Below are positions 60,424-64,000 of a stretch of DNA of 64,000 nt, one piece after another. A model generated the notes under the pieces. That model was not told the origin of the DNA, did not search any database, and saw nothing but the letters and a program-made list of their open reading frames with translations. Every line of letters starts with the position of its first letter. Position 1 is the stretch's first letter. Position numbers and translations under genes: made by a program. Origin of the DNA: Chitinophagaceae bacterium (GTDB lineage: Bacteria; Bacteroidota; Bacteroidia; Chitinophagales; Chitinophagaceae); contig JADJBP010000001.1 in assembly GCA_016703625.1 (NCBI GenBank), positions 434,001 to 498,000 on the forward strand. The letters are read 5' to 3'.

Positions 60424-62739
60424 ATGAAAAATAAGTTGTACACTTTTGCGACTGTATTATTTCTTCACCAAACTGGTTTTACACAGAAACCTTTCACCGG
60501 CGTACATACGATCAATTTAATTCCCTAGTTCTGAAAATTCCACTGGTAACAGCGGAACAGGAGCAAATATTGATGAAGTTTATTATCGCTGTGATTGGAC
60601 AATAGACCCCGGCGTTTCAAAAAACATATCAGGTACGGTTACTACATATTTTAAAACAACAGTTGCAAATGTTTCAATTATAACTTTTGACCTTAATAAT
60701 CTTGTTTTTGGATCACCGGTTGCAAAATATCATGGGATCACCTGCACGGGTTCATTTCCCGCAACAGATATTTTCGGGTTACATTGCCATCGTCCATTTC
60801 AACAATCGGAACACTTGATTCTGTAAGTATTACTTATTCAGGCACTCCTCCGCTGTAAATGGCCAGGAAGAAGGATTTCAGCGTGGAGAATTACCGGCAG
60901 GCTCGGGTAACTGGTATATTTATACCTTGTCAGAATCTTATGAAGATAAAGACTGGTGGCCCTGCAAGGCAGATATGCAGGATAAAGCAGATTCACTTGA
61001 TATCAATGTAACTGTGCCCAATGCATACTGGGTGGCCACTAATGGGAAGCTGGTAGATTCCGCCATTAATGGCGCTAACAGAACTTTTAAATATAAACAC
61101 AGATACCCTATTGCAACATACCTGGTAGCATTAGGCATTGCAAAATATAACCGGCAACACAGGGGAACCGTTAATATTGGAAGTAAAAATGTACCTGTAG
61201 TATATTATACTTATCCTAACATGACCGGGGCAACGCTTACCAACGCAATAGCCAAAATGGATGTTTCAAAAACAGAGCTTGTTGAGTTTAGTAATAAATT
61301 CGGGCCTTATCCTTTCGCAGATGAAAAACACGGCTATTATCAGCATAACTGGGGTGGCGGCATGGAACACCAGACATTTTCGGGAATGAGCGCAGGCAGT
61401 ATGGGCAGCTAGTCAGTTATTGACATGAACTGGCACATCAATGGTTTGGCAATAAAGTTACTTTTGCCACATGGAATCATTTATGGCTCGCAGAAGGGTT
61501 TGCAAAATATTCCGAAGCATTGGCTGCAGAATTGATTCCCGCCATTGGCGTAACTCCTGCTGCTCATCTTTCTGGAATTAAAAGCACAGCCCGGGCAACA
61601 AACACAACACCTGTTTTATTAAGTGCAGCAAGTATTGCAAACTCCAATACCATCTGGACAGCAAGTAATGATAATGCGATTTATATGCGTGGGGCCATGA
61701 TCGTATCCATGCTCAGGGCTATGATGGGAGATACAAAATTTTTCCAGGGATGTAAAGATTATCTTAATGATCCATTATTGGCTTATAAATCTGCGGCAAC
61801 TGCAGATCTGCAAAGGAACATGGAAAAACAATTGGTGGGTGTAAACCTTACCCCGTTTTTTAATGCATGGGTAAATGGCACCGGCAGAACAAACTATTCC
61901 GGCAACTACTATATCACCGGAAAAAAAATCCAGTTCAGGTTAATGCAAACAAGAGAACCGGCAGGGAATCCGTTTATGCCGATGCCTGTTGTAATTAAAA
62001 TAGCCAATGCTGCAGCTACATACGATACCAGTATTGTAATATATCATTATGCTCCGGATCAATTGGGATATACAGACCGGGCATACGGAACGTCAGGCAG
62101 GAGATGATTTTATCACCTATAATCTTTCATTTGTACCTGCTACTATAACTATCGACCCGGATAATAAAACCATGGCTACCAGGACACTAACAAATGTTGG
62201 ATCCCCCTGAACAATAACAGCATCAGTTTTCGGCAACCAAAACAATTACCGGCAACCAGCTGAATCTTCAAATGGCAGCCAGCGAACCGGTGAATAAAGT
62301 GATCTTATTAAAAAGTAAAAACGGGACCGATTTTACGGAAGCAGGGTTGATGAAACCAGGTAAACAATCAGCCAAACAATTACCGGTTCACCGATGTGCT
62401 TCCATATCCGGGCTTTACATTCTACCGGGCTAAGATTTATTCCGGCGGAAATGTACAATACTCAACGATCATAAAAGTGCAGGAAAAAATAAATAATACC
62501 ATTACAATATCACCAAACCCCGCGACCGATGTGGTAAATGTGAGTTTTACCAATAATGCAGCAATCGGAAAAGTAATTGTACGTGTGATTAACCCTGAGG
62601 GAAAACTGGTGATGGAATCGGCAACGAATAATAGTTTTATACATTTTGATATAAGCAATTTACCGGCAGGTATTTATTTAGCCCAGGCAGTACAAAACGG
62701 CCAGATTTTGCTGCTAATAAGTTCTTAGTACATCATTGA
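60424..62739 (+). CDS. Secreted M1 family aminopeptidase with T9SS sorting domain, frame-broken
   Basis: About 770 residues. The zinc motif is HELAHQWFGNKV, with the third ligand 18 residues later in LWLAEGFAKY, and the substrate motif is GGGMEHQTF (GxMEN type with His). The N-terminal saddle domain is partly in other frames (FDLNNLVFGSPVAKYHG, GELPAGSGNWYIYTLSESYEDKDWWPCK). The C-terminus is a sorting domain (ITISPNPATDVVNVSF); one base near 62707 must change to give QIFAANKFLVHH and a stop at 62739. Near 61411 a TAG replaces CAG and a C is lost (GSQSVIDHELAH). It should remove N-terminal residues from peptides outside the cell. Confidence 0.85.
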
Positions 62740-62762
62740 TGTATAGAGCTGGCTAATATCCT

Positions 62763-64000
62763 TTGTTAAAACATAATCCTATTAGAAAAATTCTATTCTC
62801 CATTTTGTGCGGCATAGGGTTTGCGCAAATTGCCCTGGCTCAGCCGGCTACATTTGGCTTACCCATCAGTATCGGTAGAAATAACTGTGGCCTTTCCGGC
62901 GGTACCGACTCGGTTTACTTTTTTAATTATGTATCTCCAAACCTGAGCCGGGCCTCTTTTCCAAACGGCTACAGGCCCCGGCTGAAAATAGGACCTACTT
63001 CCACCACCAACCGTTTTACGATCAACGTTTCCAGTGTGGCCCTTTAATCCAGGACCAAAAATTGTATTACCTCTGGACGAATTCAATTTTATCACCCGTA
63101 CGGACCTATGTATGGCGCTGGAGGCCCGATACCACTTTGCACCGGAACGCCACCAACAACGGCTTACCTGGATACCTCCACTCTTTCCCGTATGATATCT
63201 GGGGGTGGCTTTTGACAACAACGGTATCGGATGGACATTGGAATTTCCTGCGGCACCTTGCAGCCGGGCTTTTTTAAGGCCTATTGACTTTGCAGCAGGT
63301 ATTTATAATGTGGCAGATACCCTGGATTTTACAACCGGCCCGGGCGGGATCGGCGATACACTCTGGAATCCCGGCAATGGCGATATCACCATGATGCCTT
63401 CCGGCCAGCTTTACTACAACTTTGATAATAAATTATACACGCCCGACTATGGAAGTTATGGAGGACCAACCCGCCATATCAAATCCACATATATTGACTC
63501 AACCAAATTACCGACCGGCGCACCTGCTTTGGTTGGACTTGCCTTTTCCGACGGCGACATCATTTCTTCGTATACCGGCGGCTGTATTTACCGGCGCCTG
63601 AACCCGGTAACCGGGGATACCAACAATGTAAGTTATACCTATACTGCCGGTAAAGGGGTCCGTTCCGTGGATATGACCCAATTGGTTTCCCGGTGTGGGC
63701 CCTTCAAAAAACTGATTTCTGTTACATCCTACAGGAACCCCGGGCCAATACGATATGGTATATGATGTATATACGAAACTATGGAACATATCCTTTAACA
63801 AATCTCCAGGTCACAGACAATCTATCCCTGATCAACGGGCTGGCGAATGTTTCAAATGTTACAGCAGTCTTCACCAGCAACCCGGTAGGTGTGATCATTA
63901 AATGCCGGGTATAACGGAACTTCAAACCTCAACCTGCTGAATGCAGGACAAACCCTGCCAAATTATCCTATATCGAATAATAATTTTACGATCCGCATCT
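62763..64000 (+). CDS. Secreted protein with DUF11-like repeat, 3' end beyond the window, frame-broken
   Basis: The start is unsure: the frame opens with TTG at 62763 and gives a signal peptide ending IALAQP. Pieces in three frames follow (GRNNCGLSGGTDSVYFFNY; WTLEFPAAPCSRAF ... LYYNFDNKLYTPDYG; YIRNYGTYPLTNLQVTDNLS). The last piece is the start of a DUF11/conserved repeat domain, typical of very long Bacteroidota surface proteins that end in a T9SS or gliding-associated C-terminal domain. That end is not in the window. Breaks lie near 63045-63205 and 63740-63760. Confidence 0.6.

Noticed and set aside
1..64000. tRNA or rRNA genes
   Set aside because: I looked for T-loop and anticodon-stem patterns and for conserved rRNA segments and found none; a covariance search would be needed for certainty.
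1..64000. Insertion sequences or prophage genes as the cause of broken genes
   Set aside because: No transposase, integrase or phage structural motif was found, and breaks are single-base slips.

Overview
The window reads as chromosomal DNA of a Bacteroidota bacterium, most likely a member of the Chitinophagaceae. The signs are type IX secretion (T9SS) C-terminal sorting domains on at least five secreted proteins, a GldA-type ABC ATPase, CarboxypepD_reg-type TonB receptors, ASPIC/UnbV and DUF6089-like proteins, the TTTG-N20-TAnnTTTG promoter style, and almost no Shine-Dalgarno sites. No tRNA, rRNA, IS element, phage gene or CRISPR array was found.

Layout. 0-12 kb: an L,D-transpeptidase fragment, a TylF-like methyltransferase, queA, a secreted M16 peptidase, an ASPIC/UnbV repeat protein, acetyl-CoA synthetase, and a divergent MHS-type transporter followed by a tiny membrane protein. 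12-26 kb: a GH3/serine-hydrolase fusion, mutL, a PKD-repeat T9SS cargo, a PBP4-type carboxypeptidase, a potassium channel, an arginase-fold protein and korA. 26-38 kb, mostly minus strand: DUF6089-like protein, nth, a small protein, a DivIC/FtsB protein, eno, gldA, a PSP1/RicT-like protein, holB, two tandem glutathione peroxidases, a beta-helix lipoprotein, comF and radA. 38-47 kb, plus strand: a TonB receptor behind a textbook promoter, then a chain of small membrane proteins, a winged-helix regulator and a tightly coupled ABC ATPase/permease/LolA-like unit, closed by pdxA. 47.8-64 kb: an accessory stretch of very large secreted proteins (thrombospondin-3 repeats, PQQ-type sugar dehydrogenase, Ig-like, M1 aminopeptidase, DUF11-like) and a second TonB receptor.

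About half of the genes are interrupted, nearly always by one missing or extra base in a homopolymer, including housekeeping genes (acs, mutL, queA, radA, comF). In several cases restoring one base rebuilds a conserved motif. I read these as sequence errors and give whole-gene spans; a few breaks do not fit that pattern (PBP4, the beta-helix lipoprotein) and are flagged.

The most unusual non-coding signal is a scattered set of short degenerate repeats with 7- or 8-base periods, placed at gene boundaries and twice inside reading frames, plus GC-rich perfect hairpins that supply the last codons of genes. In several places repeats form gene ends: the tail of MutL, the tail of a 2TM protein, the stop codon of gldA, part of a lipoprotein signal peptide and a loop of DNA polymerase delta-prime.
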